Below, piece by piece: positions 51,736 to 61,637 of a DNA stretch of 64,000 bases (position 1 is its first letter; each line of letters opens with the position of its first letter). A program made the translations under genes and the position numbers. This DNA is from Pseudoxanthomonas sp. JBR18 (GTDB lineage Bacteria; Pseudomonadota; Gammaproteobacteria; Xanthomonadales; Xanthomonadaceae): NCBI RefSeq assembly GCF_028198165.1, contig NZ_CP116339.1, positions 1,743,001 to 1,807,000 of the forward strand, given 5' to 3'. A model generated the notes under the pieces. The model saw only the letters and a list, made by a program, of their open reading frames with translations, ran no database searches and was not told the origin of the DNA.

Positions 51736-52287
51736 ATGGGCCGGGCATCGGGCATGGTGAGCTTCAGGGCCAAGTTGCTGCGGCCGGCCGCACCGGACGG
51801 TGCAACGTGGTGCTTCCTCCTGGTGCCTGCGGCGGCCAGTGCGAAGCTGCCGGCGCGTGGGATGGTGACCGTAGACGGGACGCTGGCCGGTACGCCGTTT
51901 CAGGCCACGCTGCTGCCGGACGGACAGGGCAGCCATTGGCTCAAGGTCGAGGACGCGCTGGCGCAGGACGCCGGGGTGGCGGCGGGCCAGACCGTGGCGG
52001 TGGCGATGACGCCGGTCGCCGAGGAGCCCGAGCCGGCCGTGCCCTCGGATCTGCGTGAGGCGCTGGAAGACAACGTGGTCGCACGTGCGACCTGGGACGA
52101 CATCACCGCCGTGGCGCGGCGCGACTGGATCTTCTGGATCACCTCGGGCAAGAAGGTCGAAACCCGCGCCAAGCGCCTCGGCGTGGCGATCGACAAGCTG
52201 GCCAAGGGCAACCGCCGTGCGTGCTGCTTCGACCGCTCCGGGATGTACGACAAGAGCCAGCACGCGCCGAAGGCGGCGCTCGATTGA
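51736..52287 (+). CDS. DUF1905 / YdeI-OmpD-associated family protein
   Basis: A 183-residue protein. The N-terminal half (VSFRAKLLRPAAPDGATWCFLLVPAAASAKLPARGMVTVDGTL) matches DUF1905, a small beta domain. The C-terminal part (ALEDNVVARATWDDITAVARRDWIFWITSGKKVETRAKRLGVAIDKLAKGNRRACCFDRSGMY) matches the bacteriocin-resistance YdeI/OmpD-associated family. The two domains often occur together. The start is ATG 51736, with 51754 also possible. The function is unknown. Confidence 0.8.
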   Translation: MGRASGMVSFRAKLLRPAAPDGATWCFLLVPAAASAKLPARGMVTVDGTLAGTPFQATLLPDGQGSHWLKVEDALAQDAGVAAGQTVAVAMTPVAEEPEPAVPSDLREALEDNVVARATWDDITAVARRDWIFWITSGKKVETRAKRLGVAIDKLAKGNRRACCFDRSGMYDKSQHAPKAALD

Positions 52288-52338
52288 ACGGGCGCGTCGG
52301 CGTTGCGGGCAGCATCGGCTCGCGTCGCTCGGCAACCG

Positions 52339-52950
52339 CTACGCGCTGCGTGACGCGTCCCAGGCCGACATGATCGCGGTGACGGCAAGATCCATGACCG
52401 GATAACGGACGCCATCGCGGGCCAGGGTTGACAGGCCCAGCAGGAAGGCGTCGAACACGCTGGCCAGGGCGCGCGCGTCGGTCCCGGCACGCAACTCGCC
52501 GCTGTCGATACCCCGCTGGACGCAGGCGGTGATGCCAGCGCGTGTCCGCGCGCGCGAGCGCGTCAATGGCGCGGTGACCGATGCGTCCTCGCTGGGCGCA
52601 CTCATGACGCCCAGGCCGACCATGCAGCCCTTTGGGTGGCCGCGTTCGCACTGCATCCGGGCCGAGCTGCGCAATGCGGTCTCCAGCGCATCGCGCGGGT
52701 CCAGTCGCGTATCCCACAGGCATTCGGTGACCTGGGCGAAGGTGGCCAGGTAGCGCTGCACGCACTCCTGGAACAGCGCCTGCTTGGAGCCGAAGGCTGC
52801 GTAGAAGCTGGGCGCCGAGATACCCGCACCGATGGCGCCTTTCAGCTGGCTCAACGAGGTCGATTCGTACCCGTGCTGCCAGAAGATATGCATCGCCTGT
52901 TCGACCGCCTGGTCCCGATCGAAACCGCGCGGACGTCCCATCACTGCCAT
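52339..52950 (-). CDS. TetR family transcriptional regulator
   Basis: A 203-residue TetR repressor with a N-terminal HTH (FDRDQAVEQAMHIFWQHGYESTSLSQLKGAIGAGISAPSFYAAFGSKQALFQECVQRYLA, residues about 8-67). I use ATG 52950, which has GGAG upstream. A later start at 52941 is also fine. A 17-base inverted repeat lies upstream, and the gene is divergent from an MFS exporter at 53211, so it probably represses the exporter until the exporter's substrate appears. Confidence 0.9.
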   Translation of the reverse strand: MAVMGRPRGFDRDQAVEQAMHIFWQHGYESTSLSQLKGAIGAGISAPSFYAAFGSKQALFQECVQRYLATFAQVTECLWDTRLDPRDALETALRSSARMQCERGHPKGCMVGLGVMSAPSEDASVTAPLTRSRARTRAGITACVQRGIDSGELRAGTDARALASVFDAFLLGLSTLARDGVRYPVMDLAVTAIMSAWDASRSA

Positions 52951-52971
52951 GTCACGCTCCACGAAGGCCAC

Positions 52972-52988
52972 ATTAGTTAAATACTAAT
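52972..52988. promoter_or_regulatory. TetR operator candidate in the divergent tetR/MFS gap
   Basis: Perfect inverted repeat ATTAGT-N5-ACTAAT, AT-rich and 22 bases upstream of tetR, in the right place to overlap its promoter and to reach the MFS gene promoter. Confidence 0.72.
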
Positions 52989-53210
52989 CGGTACAGATAT
53001 CGTTGACAACGCGTCGCGCGCCGACTAATTTACCGTTCGATACATAAGTGCAGCTGGCCCAGTCAGTGCGCTCCCCTCAAGCGCCAACGCATGCCGCTTT
53101 CGACCGTCCGGCGATCTGCATTGGATTCGCCAAAATATGGATCGATCGATACAGACGTCGGCCAGATGGCATGGCATGTACGGCTCCAAGCCCTTACGAC
53201 CAGGATCTCC

Positions 53211-54425
53211 ATGAAGACATCGGCACCGCCCCCTCCTGAACGCGCGGACGCGCCCCTGCCCCTAGGCGCCCTGCTAGCGCTGGCGATGACCGGCTTCATC
53301 TGCATCGTCACCGAGACGCTGCCGGCCGGGCTGCTGCCCCAGATGGCGGCTGGGCTCGGGATCTCCCAATCGTTGGCGGGGCAGTCGGTGACCGCTTACG
53401 CGCTGGGCTCTCTGCTGGCGGCCATCCCGTTGACCATCGCCACGCAACGCTGGCGGCGACGCAACGTGCTGCTGCTGACGATCCTTGGATTCCTCGTCTT
53501 CAACTCGATCACGGCCTGGTCCACGCACTACGGAGCGACGCTGGTGGCGCGCTTTCTGGCCGGGGTCGCGGCAGGCCTGGCATGGAGCCTGCTGGCGGGT
53601 TATGCGCGCCGCATGGTGGCGGTGCGGCAACAGGGCAAGGCCATGGCGGTGGCCATGCTGGGCACGCCCATCGCGCTCTCGCTCGGCGTGCCGCTGGGCA
53701 CTTGGCTGGGCGCCGCGATTGGATGGCGATGGGCATTTGCGGCCATGTCGGGACTGACCGTGGTGCTGGTCGTCTGGGTGCTTGCCAAGGTGCCGGATTA
53801 TCCGGGCCAGGCTCGCGCCGAGCGCCTGTCCTTGGCCAAGGTCTTCGTCGGCCCGGGCGTGCGGCCCGTGCTCGCGGTGGTAGTGGCCTGGATGCTGGCG
53901 CACAACATCCTTTACACCTACGTGGCGCCTTTCGTCGCGCGGGCAGGGCTGGCGACGCAGGTGGACGTCATCTTGCTGATCTTCGGCCTGGCGGCGCTGG
54001 TGGCGATCGCCTTCACCGGGCGCCTGGTCGACCACCATCTGCGCACCCTGGTCCTGGGAAGCCTGGCGCTCTTCGCGGTGGTCTCCCTGCTGTTCGTCTG
54101 GCTGGGACGCGTGCCGGCGGCGATCTATATCGGCGTGGCGGTATGGGGGATCACTTTCGGGGGCGCGGCGACCTTGTTGCAGACGGCGCTGGCTGACACC
54201 GCGGGCGAGGGAGCCGACGTGGCGCTGTCAATGAATGTCGTCGCGTGGAACTCGGCCATCGCCGGCGGTGGCCTTCTGGGCGGCGTGCTGCTGAAGACCT
54301 GGGGTGCAGCCGCCTTCCCGCCGGCGATGCTGATGCTGCTTGTCGCCGGATGGTGCATTGCCTGGTCGGCGCGGGCGCACGGCTTCAGGGCAGGCGCGCG
54401 TGACGTACATGCGGCCGGGCATTGA
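53211..54425 (+). CDS. MFS efflux transporter (sugar-efflux / drug:H+ antiporter-like)
   Basis: A 404-residue major facilitator with 12 hydrophobic segments. The start of TM1 (ALAMTGFICIVTETLPAGLLPQMAAGLGIS) has the typical TETLPAGLLP of the DHA1 / sugar-efflux (AraJ-like) group. The inter-helix motif A region (RWRRRNVLLLTILGFLVFN) and the later YARRMVAVRQQGKAMAVAMLGTPIALSLGVPLGTWLG (motif C type) support an exporter. The ATG at 53211 follows an AGGA. It is divergent from tetR at 52950, which likely controls it. The substrate is unknown. Confidence 0.9.
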   Translation: MKTSAPPPPERADAPLPLGALLALAMTGFICIVTETLPAGLLPQMAAGLGISQSLAGQSVTAYALGSLLAAIPLTIATQRWRRRNVLLLTILGFLVFNSITAWSTHYGATLVARFLAGVAAGLAWSLLAGYARRMVAVRQQGKAMAVAMLGTPIALSLGVPLGTWLGAAIGWRWAFAAMSGLTVVLVVWVLAKVPDYPGQARAERLSLAKVFVGPGVRPVLAVVVAWMLAHNILYTYVAPFVARAGLATQVDVILLIFGLAALVAIAFTGRLVDHHLRTLVLGSLALFAVVSLLFVWLGRVPAAIYIGVAVWGITFGGAATLLQTALADTAGEGADVALSMNVVAWNSAIAGGGLLGGVLLKTWGAAAFPPAMLMLLVAGWCIAWSARAHGFRAGARDVHAAGH

Positions 54426-54529
54426 AGCCATCGCCGCACCTGGCGATCCGGCGGGTAACGCCAGGATCCCGCGCTGTGCGGCATCCGGTTCCGGTTCGCC
54501 CGACGCCGTGGTGAAACGGGCGGTGCGGC

Positions 54530-56590
54530 TCAGTTGGCGGTGTGCATTCGCAGGGTCATGCCCCGCGCCAGCGCGGCATGGTCGATCCACGGCAGGGGTG
54601 TCGGCTTTCCAGCCAGCGTGGCGCGGGTGATCGCCGCACCGTGGCCTTCGCGTTCGATGGTGATGGTGCGCCCCGGCTGCGGATGCAGCTGGATGCGGGC
54701 GAAGGCCGGCACGGCGCCGATGACATAACGTGGTTCGCCCAGGACCAGCGGGTACAGGCCCATCGAGGCCCACACATACCAGGCCGACATGCAGCCCGCG
54801 TCGTCGTCCATGCCGTCGGCAAAGCCGACGGGATCCAGCGCGAAGCTGCGCCCATGCCAGGGCGTGCGGCGCTTGCCCTCGTTGGCATACGGATGGTCGA
54901 TGGGCTGGGTGAGCAGGCGCTCGACCAGCGCCTGGCCGCGCTGCGGCGTGGCGGTCAGCGCATACAGGAACGGCGCCTGGATGTCCGGCTGATTGGTCAT
55001 GTTGTAGCGGTCCTCGTCAAAGAACCGCTGCAGCTGCGCGTCGAAATCCCGCGCGCCCAGCGCCGTGCCGCGCAGCCAGTCCAGGTCGAACACGCCCGCC
55101 CAGCGGTACTGCCACAAGGTGCCCTGGTACAGACCGCGCGCACGCACCGTGTCGAACTCCGGAGTGATGTCGTGGAAGACCTGCATCCACATCGGCCGGT
55201 AGGACAGCGCGCGCTGCTTGAAGTCGGCGGCCAGTGACTTGTTGCCAAGGTCGTCGGCCAGCTGCCACACCGCCCAGTCGTCGTAGGCGGCCTCGATCAC
55301 CTGGTCGGGCGTCTGCCGCTGCAGCGTGGCGCTGTCGGCGGCCATGCGCGGCAGCAGGGCCTTGGCGTCGATCCCGGTGATGCCCTTGCGCAGATAGTCC
55401 AGCAGCGCGATGCCGGCGTGCTCGGTGCGCACGGTGATGAAGGGTTCGGTGCGCGTGGACCACTGCGGCTTGCCGACCGCGTACAGCTCGGCCAGCGAGG
55501 CGCCGATGTCGCCGGCGCGCTGCGGGTCCAGCAAGGCCAGCAGCGGCAGCTGGGTGCGGTAGTTGTCCCACACCGCCCAGCCGGAATAACGATGATGTCC
55601 GGCGGCCACAGTGCGCACCACGCCATCGGCCGCGCGATAGCGGCCATCCACGTCGTCGATGCGCGACGGCGACTGCATCACATGAAACAGCGCGGTGTAG
55701 AACAGCGCCCGGCGCTCGGGCGCGCCGCCCTCCAGGGTGATCCGCGACAGCGCGACGTTCCAGGCATCGTGTGTCTGTTGCTGCACGGCCTCCAGCGTGC
55801 GGTCGCCCAGTTCGGTGGCCAGCACGCGCGCGGCCGAGTCAGCATCCACGGTGGAGAACGCGCTGCGCAGTTCCAGCGTGTCGCCAGCCTGCACATCCAA
55901 CGCCAGGCGCAGGCGGTTCTGGGCGTCGGGCTGCACCGTTTGCGTGACCGGATGGCCGTTGTGCAGCAGCGTGCTGGCGAACCACAGTCGGTACACGCCT
56001 TCGTCGCAGACGGTGCCGCCTTCCAGCGCGCCGCGCAGCGCGTCGAGCCGGGTCGATTCCCAGCGCGCGTCGATGCGCTTGGCATAGCTGTGCATCGGGT
56101 CCAGCGTCACCACCACGCGTCCGGCCTGCGGCACGGTGAACCGGGCGATGCCGGCGGCATTGGTCGCAGCCAGGTCGGCCACCAGGCCGGTGCGAGCGTA
56201 GCGCACGTGGTAGCGGCCGGGCGCGGCGGTCTCGGTGGTCTTGTCGATGGGTGCCGGGCGGTCCTGGTCGCCTTGCGCATCCACGCGCACCAGCAAGTCA
56301 CCCCCGGCGCCGCCGCAGCCCACGCCGACCGCGCGCGTATGCGAGAAGCCGCGCAACAGCCCATCGCTGTCGTCGTAGCCCATGTGGTTGCCCGGCGCGG
56401 TGTCCGGCCCCAGCAGCACCATGCCGAACGGCGCGCCCACCGCTGGCGTCAGCTGGCCATGGTCACCGCGTGTGCCGACGAACGGATCGACCGCATCCAC
56501 CGGTGCGGTGGCGGCGAAGGCAGGGCTGGCCAGCAACAGCAGGGCGGCCCACAGCAGGCGCAGCGGACGGAGCGCAGGGGACATCGGCAT
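54530..56590 (-). CDS. Secreted glycoside hydrolase, GH92 alpha-mannosidase family
   Basis: A 686-residue exported enzyme. A signal sequence (residues about 10-27) precedes the catalytic N-domain with VDPFVGTRGDHGQLTPAVGAPFGMVLLGPDT and GYDDSDGLLRGFSHTRAVGVGCGGAGGDLLV, classic GH92 N-terminal motifs. WDNYRTQLPLLALLDP near the middle and DGMDDDAGCMSAWYVWASMGLYPLVLGEPRYVIGAP near the end are the GH92 active-site segments. Family members cleave alpha-mannosides by an inverting, Ca2+-dependent mechanism. A glycan or exopolysaccharide role outside the cytoplasm is likely. Confidence 0.92.
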   Translation of the reverse strand: MPMSPALRPLRLLWAALLLLASPAFAATAPVDAVDPFVGTRGDHGQLTPAVGAPFGMVLLGPDTAPGNHMGYDDSDGLLRGFSHTRAVGVGCGGAGGDLLVRVDAQGDQDRPAPIDKTTETAAPGRYHVRYARTGLVADLAATNAAGIARFTVPQAGRVVVTLDPMHSYAKRIDARWESTRLDALRGALEGGTVCDEGVYRLWFASTLLHNGHPVTQTVQPDAQNRLRLALDVQAGDTLELRSAFSTVDADSAARVLATELGDRTLEAVQQQTHDAWNVALSRITLEGGAPERRALFYTALFHVMQSPSRIDDVDGRYRAADGVVRTVAAGHHRYSGWAVWDNYRTQLPLLALLDPQRAGDIGASLAELYAVGKPQWSTRTEPFITVRTEHAGIALLDYLRKGITGIDAKALLPRMAADSATLQRQTPDQVIEAAYDDWAVWQLADDLGNKSLAADFKQRALSYRPMWMQVFHDITPEFDTVRARGLYQGTLWQYRWAGVFDLDWLRGTALGARDFDAQLQRFFDEDRYNMTNQPDIQAPFLYALTATPQRGQALVERLLTQPIDHPYANEGKRRTPWHGRSFALDPVGFADGMDDDAGCMSAWYVWASMGLYPLVLGEPRYVIGAVPAFARIQLHPQPGRTITIEREGHGAAITRATLAGKPTPLPWIDHAALARGMTLRMHTAN

Positions 56591-56677
56591 TCGGCCTCGG
56601 AGCAGGGCGGAAACGCCACATGATTCCAGATGCGCATGGCAGACGACATCACGCGCCCTGCGGGGCCGGGCGTTGAC

Positions 56678-58816
56678 TCAGTAATGCTCGATGGATTCGA
56701 CGTGCGCGTCGACCTGCTCGCGCGTGGTCCACAGGGTGCGGTATTCGCCCTTGGCCAGCAGGCCGAGCTGGTCGTTGTTGTGCGGGGTCCCCGGCATGGT
56801 GGAGTTGCCGTAGCTCATCAGGCCGCGGGCTTTGAGCGGCGTGCTGAACTCGACCATCGACACCCAGGTCTCGCCGTGTTGCGGCAGGCGCTCGCCGTCC
56901 TTGATCGGATCCCAGGTGATCACGTCGAACACGCCCAGGTTGCCGAAGCCGCCGCGGCCGGGCAGGTCGACCTCGCCGATGTGGAAGCGCGAGACCTCGC
57001 CATACGCACGGTCGATGCTGCCGTAGCGCTGCTCGGTGATGCCCACGGCCTGCTTGAGCTGCTGCAGCGCCAGGGCCGGATGCTTCAGGCCGTTCGGCGT
57101 GGCCAGCGGATCGTCCAGCGTCCACGGCGTCCTGTAGCCCTGCTGCGAGGTGAACTTGTAGTCGCCGGTGAACAGGCGACCCCACTCCTCGAACAGCAGC
57201 GCCCCACGGCTGCCGGCCTCGAAGTTGCGGTCCCACCGGGACAGCACGTCGGCGGCGCGGGCGATCTCCGGATCGCTGCTGCCCTTGGCCTGCGCCAACA
57301 GCGCCGGCAGCAAGCGGTCGGCGGCTAGCGAATGCACCGAGCGCTTGCGTGCGATGAAGTCATCGAAGGACAGCTTTTTATCGCCGGCCATCGACAGGAC
57401 CGAGGTTTGCGAGCGCAGCGACATCGGGCCGACCGGGGCGATATAGGACGGGTAGTCCTTTGGGTCCAGCACGCGCGGCCAGGTCGAGACCCACGGCGTG
57501 TCGTTGGTGTTCTGCACGAAGCCGCCGGCCGGGTTGATGACCTTGGGCAGCTCCCTGAAGGTGTGGATGTCGGCCTCGTCCCACAGCGTGTCCGAGGTAT
57601 CGCCCGGCACCAGGCCCTCCCAGAACGCCAGGTCACCGGACTTGTGGCGCGGCAGAATGCCGTTGTCCAGGTACATGACGTTGCCTTCGCGATCGCCGTA
57701 GACGATGTTGAACTTCGGCACCTGGACCTGCTCCACCGCGGCCAGGAACTGTTTGAAGGTGTGCGCCATGCCCATGTCCCAGTACTGCTTGAGCATGCCG
57801 GGGCGGTCCAGCCCGGCCACGCGCAGCGCCACCAAGGTGCCGTCGTGCCGCTCGAACACCGGCCCGTGCACGGTGTGCTTGACCTGGAAGCGCACGGTCT
57901 TGAGCGACCCATCGGGCTGGCGCACTTGCATCTGCCTGTCGGTGACCTTGAACGGCAGCACCTTGCCGTCGAACACATAGCCATCGCCCTTGGCCGTGAG
58001 CTTGTAGGTGGTCGACCCCAGCAGGGTGTTGACCGTGTTGGTGAAGCCCAGGTCGTTGTTGAAGGCGAAGCGAATGATCGGCAGTCCGATCTGGGTGGCG
58101 CCGTAGAGGTCGATGCCCGGGCCGTTGAGGTGCGCCTCGTAGTAGGTGAAGAAGCCCGGTGCCCACGGCAGGTGCGGGTTGGCCAGCAGCATGGTGTGGC
58201 CGTCTTTGGTGCGCCTGGGCATCAGCGCCCAGGCGTTGGAGCCGTCACGGCCTTTGGTATCGGGCGGTGGGGCATCGCCCAGCACGTTTTTCTCGTTGGC
58301 GATGTAGATGTAGTTCATCAGGCGCTCGGCGTGGGCCACCACGTCCACGCCGGTGATCGGCAGCACCTGCATCAGGGAGGGATCGATGCCTTCGGGATGC
58401 GTGCGCGCGGCTTCGGTCATACCGCGCGCGAAGGCATCCAGGTCCTGCTTGAACTGCGGGGTCTGCTGGTCGTACCAGATCCGCGCGCGCGGGTAGACAT
58501 CGTTGCTGATCATCCAGCGATCCTGGTCGGCGTACTGCGCACCCCAGTATTCGGCGGCGCGGCCGCGGGCCTCGCCGTAGAGATGCAGGACGATGTTGGC
58601 GTGGCTGCGGACCTGCGACCAGCCAAAGCCATAGAACACGTCGGCTTCGGTCCTGCCGTAGATGTGCGGTACGCCGTAGGTGTCCCAGAGGATTTCGCCA
58701 TGTTCGCCCGCTCCGGCGGCCAGTGCGGGGGTGGCCAGGGCGAGCAGGCCGATTGCGAGCACATGGCGCAGCGCGAGCGCGCAGCGGCGCAGGCAGGACG
58801 GGCGGGCTGGATGCAT
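56678..58816 (-). CDS. Periplasmic acylase, penicillin amidase (Ntn hydrolase) family
   Basis: A 712-residue exported Ntn-hydrolase. A signal sequence covers residues about 1-35. The alpha-chain part is followed by the self-cleavage site, with catalytic Ser about residue 193 in GRDGSNAWALMP. Then come the conserved HTMLLANPHLPW and the RFAFNNDLGFTNTVN segment, and later FNIVYGDREGNVMYLDNGILP, PWV, DTLW and NDTPWVS. This family includes penicillin G acylase, cephalosporin acylase and N-acyl-homoserine-lactone acylases. Family membership is clear, but the substrate (quorum signals versus other amides) is not. The start is ATG 58816, and an upstream frame is open. Confidence 0.92.
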   Translation of the reverse strand: MHPARPSCLRRCALALRHVLAIGLLALATPALAAGAGEHGEILWDTYGVPHIYGRTEADVFYGFGWSQVRSHANIVLHLYGEARGRAAEYWGAQYADQDRWMISNDVYPRARIWYDQQTPQFKQDLDAFARGMTEAARTHPEGIDPSLMQVLPITGVDVVAHAERLMNYIYIANEKNVLGDAPPPDTKGRDGSNAWALMPRRTKDGHTMLLANPHLPWAPGFFTYYEAHLNGPGIDLYGATQIGLPIIRFAFNNDLGFTNTVNTLLGSTTYKLTAKGDGYVFDGKVLPFKVTDRQMQVRQPDGSLKTVRFQVKHTVHGPVFERHDGTLVALRVAGLDRPGMLKQYWDMGMAHTFKQFLAAVEQVQVPKFNIVYGDREGNVMYLDNGILPRHKSGDLAFWEGLVPGDTSDTLWDEADIHTFRELPKVINPAGGFVQNTNDTPWVSTWPRVLDPKDYPSYIAPVGPMSLRSQTSVLSMAGDKKLSFDDFIARKRSVHSLAADRLLPALLAQAKGSSDPEIARAADVLSRWDRNFEAGSRGALLFEEWGRLFTGDYKFTSQQGYRTPWTLDDPLATPNGLKHPALALQQLKQAVGITEQRYGSIDRAYGEVSRFHIGEVDLPGRGGFGNLGVFDVITWDPIKDGERLPQHGETWVSMVEFSTPLKARGLMSYGNSTMPGTPHNNDQLGLLAKGEYRTLWTTREQVDAHVESIEHY

Positions 58817-59179
58817 GCGAGGACACCTGTGGGGGAAGGACGCCACCGCCAAGCGCGATGCCGCGTGGGTGGGATTGCGGCGCGTCCCACCGTCCGCAGT
58901 CTAGGCAGGCGGCCATGGGCGCGGAAGCCGCCGCGCGGGTGGGTCGTGGCCGGGTGGGTAGGAGGTGTGCACCGTCGGGTCCGGGTGCGACGACGCGCCC
59001 GGGCCTGGCTGGAGATGGGGTGCGTGCGCCAGCTCCTGCAGGGCTGGCCGCGCGCTGGCGCAGAGCCGAGGCAAGAAGAGCGGGTCGGCGCCCGACCTCC
59101 AGAGCACGGACGAGGGCGGCGTGATGGGTGCAGGCAGAGGAAGCCCGTCAAGGCAGTCAGGCCATGCCGGGCGGGCCGA
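58817..59179. other. Intergenic region, acylase to MarR
   Basis: About 360 bases with no supported gene. The acylase promoter presumably lies here, since the acylase and MarR genes are in the same orientation. No clear operator was found. Confidence 0.4.
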
Positions 59180-59626
59180 TCAGGCGGGTTTGGCAGCTTC
59201 TTCCACGATCCGATAGAAACGCAGGATCACCTCAATCTCCTGCGCCGACAGTTGCCCGAAGGTGGCCTTGCGCAATGCGGTCAGCTGTCGCTCCAGCTGC
59301 TCGCGCAGGGCCTCGCCCTCGGCGGTGAGCCACAGCAGGTTGGCGCGCCGGTCGCTGGCATCGCACTGGCGCTCGACCAGTCCGGCGGCGGCCAGCTTGT
59401 CCAGGATCCGCACCAGCGAGGGGCCCTCCACCCCGATCAACTGGGCCAGTTCGACCTGGCGGAGGCCGCCCCCAGCGCGGCCGATCATCAGCAGCGGCGT
59501 GGTCATGGCATTGGAGATGCCCTGGCCGGCCAACGCGTTGTCCACCACCTTCTGCCACTGCCGCGCCACCGGGATCAGCCCGGCGGAAAGCTGGAAACGG
59601 AGCTGTTCGGCGCTGGAGATGGGCAT
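59180..59626 (-). CDS. MarR family transcriptional regulator
   Basis: A 148-residue winged-helix regulator. The HTH and wing are visible: GGLRQVELAQLIGVEGPSLVRILDKLAAAGLVERQCDASDRRANLLWLTAEGEALREQLE (about residues 53-112), including the conserved SDRR wing. MarR proteins repress nearby genes and are released by small phenolic or other ligands. Its target is probably itself or neighbouring genes, but no operator was identified. Confidence 0.92.
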   Translation of the reverse strand: MPISSAEQLRFQLSAGLIPVARQWQKVVDNALAGQGISNAMTTPLLMIGRAGGGLRQVELAQLIGVEGPSLVRILDKLAAAGLVERQCDASDRRANLLWLTAEGEALREQLERQLTALRKATFGQLSAQEIEVILRFYRIVEEAAKPA

Positions 59627-59909
59627 GGGACAACCGGTGGTTCGTGGGGCTCCTATCTAAACACCGAAGCGATTTGCCTGGGAAACGCCTTGGCCTTCAT
59701 GCGCTACGGAGCCTGCAGGCCTGGCGGTGTTCGCGATGTCCGGCGTGCTGGTGGCGGCGCGCCAGCGGGTGGATGCGGCCGGCGCGTGCGTTCTTGCCCT
59801 GGCCGCGCAGCCAGGCAATGCGGGAGGATGTGCCCCCGCCCCCACGTCATCGACGTGTCATCGCTCCGGCCTACCTTGCCCGGTTCACAGGGGCGGCAAG
59901 GGGAGCGGG

Positions 59910-60431
59910 TTGGGCGAGCCGGCGAAGCGGGGACTGGCGCGGATGTTCGCCGAGCAGCAACCGGTGCTGCGCGGCTTCTTCGTGCGCCGGGGTGCGCATG
60001 AGGACGCCGACGACCTGGTGCAGGAGACCTACCTGCGCCTGCTGCGCGCGCACCAGCAGCCCGGGGCGGCGATCGCCAACCCGGAGGCCTATCTGTTCAC
60101 CGTCGCGCTCAACCTGGCGCGCGAGCAGGCCGTGCGCCGGCGCCGGCCGCACGTGCCGATCGAGGAGTTCGAGCAGCTGTCCGGCGGACTGGAGGGAGGG
60201 GAGGCCGTGGAAGATGCCGCCGAGCGCGCGCAGCGTCACCAGCGCCTGCAGGAACTGCTTGGCACCTTGCCCGAACACACCCGTGCCGTGCTGGTCATGC
60301 AGTACCGCGACGGCCTGAGCTACAAGCAGATCGCCGAGCGGATGGGGGTGTCGGCGCACATGGTCAAGAAGCACGTGACCCGGGGGCTGTCGGTGTGTCG
60401 CCGGGCGTTGGCCGATCGGGTGCCGGCATGA
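59910..60431 (+). CDS. ECF sigma factor (FecI-like)
   Basis: A 173-residue ECF sigma factor. The region 2 motif DADDLVQETYLRLLRAHQQPG (about residues 31-51) and the region 4 HTH YRDGLSYKQIAERMGVSAHMVKKHVTRGL (about 130-158) are clear. I start it at TTG 59910 because GGGGAG lies a few bases upstream. The ATG at 59943 is the alternative. The stop overlaps the start of fecR (ATGA). It should direct transcription of a TonB-receptor operon when FecR receives a surface signal. Confidence 0.88.
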   Translation: MGEPAKRGLARMFAEQQPVLRGFFVRRGAHEDADDLVQETYLRLLRAHQQPGAAIANPEAYLFTVALNLAREQAVRRRRPHVPIEEFEQLSGGLEGGEAVEDAAERAQRHQRLQELLGTLPEHTRAVLVMQYRDGLSYKQIAERMGVSAHMVKKHVTRGLSVCRRALADRVPA

Positions 60432-61489
60432 GCGCGGTGCAGTCCCTGCCCGGCGCGGCCACCCGCGAAGCCGCGCACTGGCATGCCGTGCAGCGTGCCG
60501 GCGGCCTGGACCAGGCCCAGCAGGCGCGCTTCATGGACTGGCTGCTGGCCTCGCCCGTGCACCTGCGCGAATACTTGGCGGTCTCGCGCGTGGCCGGCGA
60601 ACTGGGCGAGGTGCTGCGCGACATGGAGCTCGACCTGGATGCCCTGCTGGCTGGCGGCAGCCCGTCCGCCGAGCCCGACAACGTGGTGACGTTGCCACAG
60701 CGAAACGGGTCAGCGCAGGCACGGCCTGCGCGTGGTGCGGCGCCACGCCGACGCTGGCCGCGCCTTGCCGCGGCGATGCTGGTGGTGGCATGCGCCGGCG
60801 CGGTGCTCTGGACCGCGATGCCGCGGACCACGCACTACGTCGCCGGCCATGGGGCGACACGGCGCTTCACCTTGCCCGATCACACGGTCGTGCACCTCAA
60901 TGCCAGCAGCGCGCTGTCCGCGCGCGTGGGCTGGTTCTCGCGTGAGGTGCGGCTCGAGCGAGGGCAGGCCAGCTTCGAAGTGGCCTCCGACCGGCGTCCG
61001 TTCGCGGTCCAGGTTGATGGCATGGAGGTGCGCGACATCGGCACCACCTTCGATGTGTCGGTCCTGCCCGGGCACACGCGGGTGGACGTGATCGAGGGAC
61101 GCGTGCGCGTGATCGACCATGCGGGTCATGGACGCATGCTGGCCGATTTGGGCATGGGGCAGCGCGCACGCATTGGATCGGGCGACCGCGTGGTGAGTGT
61201 GACCCAGGAGGATGTCGACACGATGACTGCCTGGTGGCAGCGCCGCGTCGTGTTCCGCGATACGCCGCTGCGTGAGGTCATCGCGCAGTTCAACCGCCTC
61301 AACACCACGCAGCTGCAGGTGGACGATGCGCGCGCCGGCGCGCTGCGCCTGACCGGCAACCTGCAGGGCGACGACCTGGCCTCGCTGCGTGCCTTCCTCA
61401 AGGACCAGCCGACGCTGCAACTGCGCCAGGCCACGGATGCCGTGCACATCGCCAGCCGCACGGCCGCACCGACGGTGACACGACGCTGA
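60428..61489 (+). CDS. FecR family anti-sigma/signal transducer
   Basis: A 353-residue FecR-type protein. The N-terminal cytoplasmic part (ATREAAHWHAVQRAGGLDQAQQARFMDWLLASPVHLREYL) is the sigma-binding region. One transmembrane helix (about residues 108-126) is followed by the periplasmic FecR domain (HYVAGHGATRRFTLPDHTVVHLNASSALSAR, ERGQASFEVASDRRPF, VEGRVRVIDH). The C-terminal SSTN-like domain ends ...FNRLNTTQLQVDDARAGALRLTGNLQGDDLASLRAFLKDQ. The ATG at 60428 overlaps the sigma stop. It would carry the signal from the STN domain of the receptor at 61638. Confidence 0.93.
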   Translation: MSAVQSLPGAATREAAHWHAVQRAGGLDQAQQARFMDWLLASPVHLREYLAVSRVAGELGEVLRDMELDLDALLAGGSPSAEPDNVVTLPQRNGSAQARPARGAAPRRRWPRLAAAMLVVACAGAVLWTAMPRTTHYVAGHGATRRFTLPDHTVVHLNASSALSARVGWFSREVRLERGQASFEVASDRRPFAVQVDGMEVRDIGTTFDVSVLPGHTRVDVIEGRVRVIDHAGHGRMLADLGMGQRARIGSGDRVVSVTQEDVDTMTAWWQRRVVFRDTPLREVIAQFNRLNTTQLQVDDARAGALRLTGNLQGDDLASLRAFLKDQPTLQLRQATDAVHIASRTAAPTVTRR

Positions 61490-61637
61490 GCATGCCCACG
61501 CGCGGGCGCGCGGCGCGTGTCAAAAAAAATTCATGGGCAAACCGGTACCCGATCCAGGTCGAAGGCCGTCGTAGTCGTGGCATGTGCGGACACGCGGTGT
61601 CACGCACGGCCACCTCCGACCCCACCACCGGATTCCC

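Noticed and set aside
57332..60001. Very long open frame (889 codons) on the plus strand
   Set aside because: It runs antisense to the acylase and MarR genes and consists of GC-biased shadow sequence without any domain pattern. The minus-strand genes have clear motifs.
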